DNA of 64,000 nt. Origin: Sarcophilus harrisii (lineage: Eukaryota; Chordata; Mammalia; Dasyuromorphia; Dasyuridae). Positions 62,308-64,000 of this stretch are shown piece by piece. The stretch spans positions 116,187,425-116,251,424 of the forward strand of contig NC_045430.1 of assembly GCF_902635505.1 (NCBI RefSeq), given 5' to 3'. The translations under genes and the position numbers were made by a program. How positions within the stretch are numbered: the first letter of the stretch is position 1; each line of letters opens with the position of its first letter. Under the pieces are notes generated by a model. It saw nothing but the letters and a program-made list of their open reading frames with translations, ran no database searches and was not told the DNA's origin.

Positions 62308-62523
62308 TCAATTCTTATGTTCCCCATGTTGCTTTTTCTTTTCATGGGGGACTTGACCCAGAGAAAAGGGAGATTTGATATTCATCCGATCCCTTTCAGC
62401 TTCTTCTTCTTCATCATATCTCTCGTCCTCATCTTCTACATCACTGTTATGAGGACTGGAATGTTGAGAGCTTGTGGGTGAAGGTGGCACTGAAGAAGGC
62501 CTTGGAAATTTAAAACCTTGGGT
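62308..62523 (-). CDS. GYS2: Liver glycogen synthase 2, last coding exon (partial gene)
   Basis: Only the C-terminal 71 residues of this UDP-glucose:glycogen glucosyltransferase are in the window; the catalytic part lies beyond 64000. The exon starts after acceptor gccag at 62523 in phase 0 and ends with TAA. It holds the regulatory phosphorylation ladder: serines spaced every fourth residue through [14 protein letters not shown] and [11 protein letters not shown], corresponding to sites 3a, 3b, 3c, 4 and 5, with the acidic stretch after the last serine that suits CK2 priming before GSK3. The tail [21 protein letters not shown] and KKK near the end match GYS2 rather than muscle GYS1, which has a longer serine-rich C-terminus. 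Position after SPX on the opposite strand agrees with human gene order. Confidence 0.95.
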   Translation of the reverse strand, partial: TQGFKFPRPSSVPPSPTSSQHSSPHNSDVEDEDERYDEEEEAERDRMNIKSPFSLGQVPHEKKKQHGEHKN

Positions 62524-62744
62524 CTGGCAGAAACAAACATGATAATTACTGGTTATTCCAAGTTTTATAGAAATTGAGCTATACTTCACTTGGCACAAGT
62601 CTACTTAGTAGAATTCTCTCATATACATACTTAATAAAGTATTTGCCAGAATGCTTTCTGCCCAGGTACCACTAATCTGCAATTTATTCTGACTTCAGTG
62701 TCTAATGAATAAAGTAACCAAAAACAGTAAAGTCCTACTATCTA

Positions 62745-62930
62745 GTCCAGTGGAAAGAGTGCTAGATTTGGATTTGAAGAAAATGGATTCAAATATCAGG
62801 CCAGTTATTTATTTAACTTAAATAAAGCCAAGTAAGATTGATGACCTTGGGCTCCAGTTCACCTGCAAAAGGAAGGAATTGGATTAGGCAGCCTCTCAGA
62901 TCGCTTCTTGCTCTAAATGGATGATTCCCT
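62745..62930 (+). mobile_element. MIR-like SINE
   Basis: tagtccagtggaaagagtgc, aaatggattcaaatatcagg, cttgggctccagttcacctg, cagcctctcagatcgc. Lies in the GYS2 last intron. Confidence 0.65.
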
Positions 62931-63394
62931 GTTGATCACTTCAAATTCTCTTCTGGTGATAGATCCTCTTTGTAATAAGTTAGTTATTGGGTCAGGAAAA
63001 TGTTATGAATGGGAAGTTGACACACTTAAAGGTGACAATGATACCTTTTAGTCTGAATCTATTCAGACTTTGACAAAAGTCTTTTGACAAAAGCAACTCT
63101 GTTTAGTTCTTTTAAATAAAACTATCCTTCCACTTCCCTTGCCATTTGCTGTTAGAATAGGTGTTGGTGGTGGAACACCTGTTTTATCAATACTGGCTGT
63201 GTTGAAGAAGGGATACCTCTACTGTGTATGATTAAACATTAAATCCCTCAGATTTATTAAGAATTTTATTGAAATAAGAATTACTGTGGTTTCATTTTAA
63301 TATATTAAGGTCTTTTAATTGAGCATCCAATCAAAATAAAGATTACTTGCCTTTTTTAATAGCTTCTTAATGAAGTTTCATGAGACAACTAAGT

Positions 63395-63650
63395 TACTGT
63401 TCACTCATTTCAGTTGTGTCTGATTCTTTGTGATCCCATTTGGGGTTTTCTTGGCAAAGACATTGGAATAGTTTGCTATTTTCTTCACTAGTTCATTTAA
63501 CAAATGAGAAACTAAGGTAGTCAGTGTTAAATTACTTGTTTAGGGTCACACATAGCTTTTAAGTGTCTGAGGCTAGATTTGAACTCAGGAAGATGAGTTT
63601 TCCTGACTTCAGACCCAATACTCTAGCTTCTATTCCAACTTATTACCTCC
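63395..63650 (-). mobile_element. CORE-SINE, marsupial type, inverted
   Basis: gttcactcatttcagttgtg, gtgatcccatttggggtttt, cttggcaaagacattggaat, gtttagggtcacacatagc, ttgaactcaggaagatgag: nearly full-length. Confidence 0.8.
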
Positions 63651-64000
63651 CAGAAAAGTAAGGTTACGCAGACTATATTGATGAAGACAAAAATGCTTCT
63701 TTAAATATTTGGGATCTTATAAGTGATTATTATTTTCCAACCTCCTTCCAAAAACCCATTTGAGAAGTACAAAGTAAGTTCCTCTGGTATTGAAGTCAAA
63801 ATCTACCCTCTGATCTCCACATCAAACTTCTTTTGGAAATATATCACCTATAGCTATAATGGAATTTAATAGGAAACTTCTATATTCAAATGCCATGGGC
63901 TTATTGCCTGGGGAAAATTTTTTTAATGGCATGAAAGAACTGGAATTATGAACCCTAGTGTATAGTGGAAATTTTTAAGCCCTGAAATTCAAACCCTGAA

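Larger units (their letters stand above)
62524..64000 (-). other. GYS2: GYS2 last intron (partial)
   Basis: No further GYS2 exon was found up to the window edge. It contains two SINEs and AT-rich DNA. Confidence 0.7.

Overview
The window is nuclear DNA from a mammal, most probably a marsupial. It is AT-rich, its genes are split by long introns, and it carries one CpG island. The interspersed repeats are the mix typical of marsupial genomes: MIR-related CORE-SINEs, L2 and L3/CR1 LINEs, an RTE-clade LINE, and copies of a marsupial L1-type 3' tail. The species cannot be fixed from the sequence alone.

Four protein genes lie in the order known from human chromosome 12p12: RECQL (minus, 14 coding exons between 425 and 16634, 654 aa), GOLT1B (plus, 5 exons, CDS 20957-36141, 138 aa), SPX/spexin (plus, 6 exons, CDS 48310-55250, 119 aa) and the last coding exon of GYS2 (minus, 62308-62523). 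All exon junctions were read by hand. They keep the frame from start to stop, so the first three genes look intact and the fourth is cut only by the window edge.

Layout: 1-16.7 kb, RECQL exons with repeat-rich introns; 16.7-20.5 kb, first RECQL intron with a marsupial L1-type insertion and an L3/CR1 fragment; 20.2-21.4 kb, a CpG island with divergent RECQL and GOLT1B promoters; 21-36.1 kb, GOLT1B; 36.1-38.7 kb, its 3' UTR; 38.7-48.2 kb, intergenic repeats and microsatellites; 48.2-55.3 kb, SPX; 55.3-62.1 kb, intergenic repeats (RTE LINE, a probable LTR, a hAT-type miniature element); 62.1-64 kb, the GYS2 3' end.

The genes form no pathway. RECQL is a nuclear DNA helicase, GOLT1B a Golgi membrane protein, SPX a secreted neuropeptide precursor and GYS2 the liver glycogen synthase. 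No new multi-gene system was found. The most interesting points are a changed spexin peptide with a lost dibasic cleavage site, a GC-AG intron in RECQL, and a possible alternative RECQL N-terminus from the shared CpG-island promoter.
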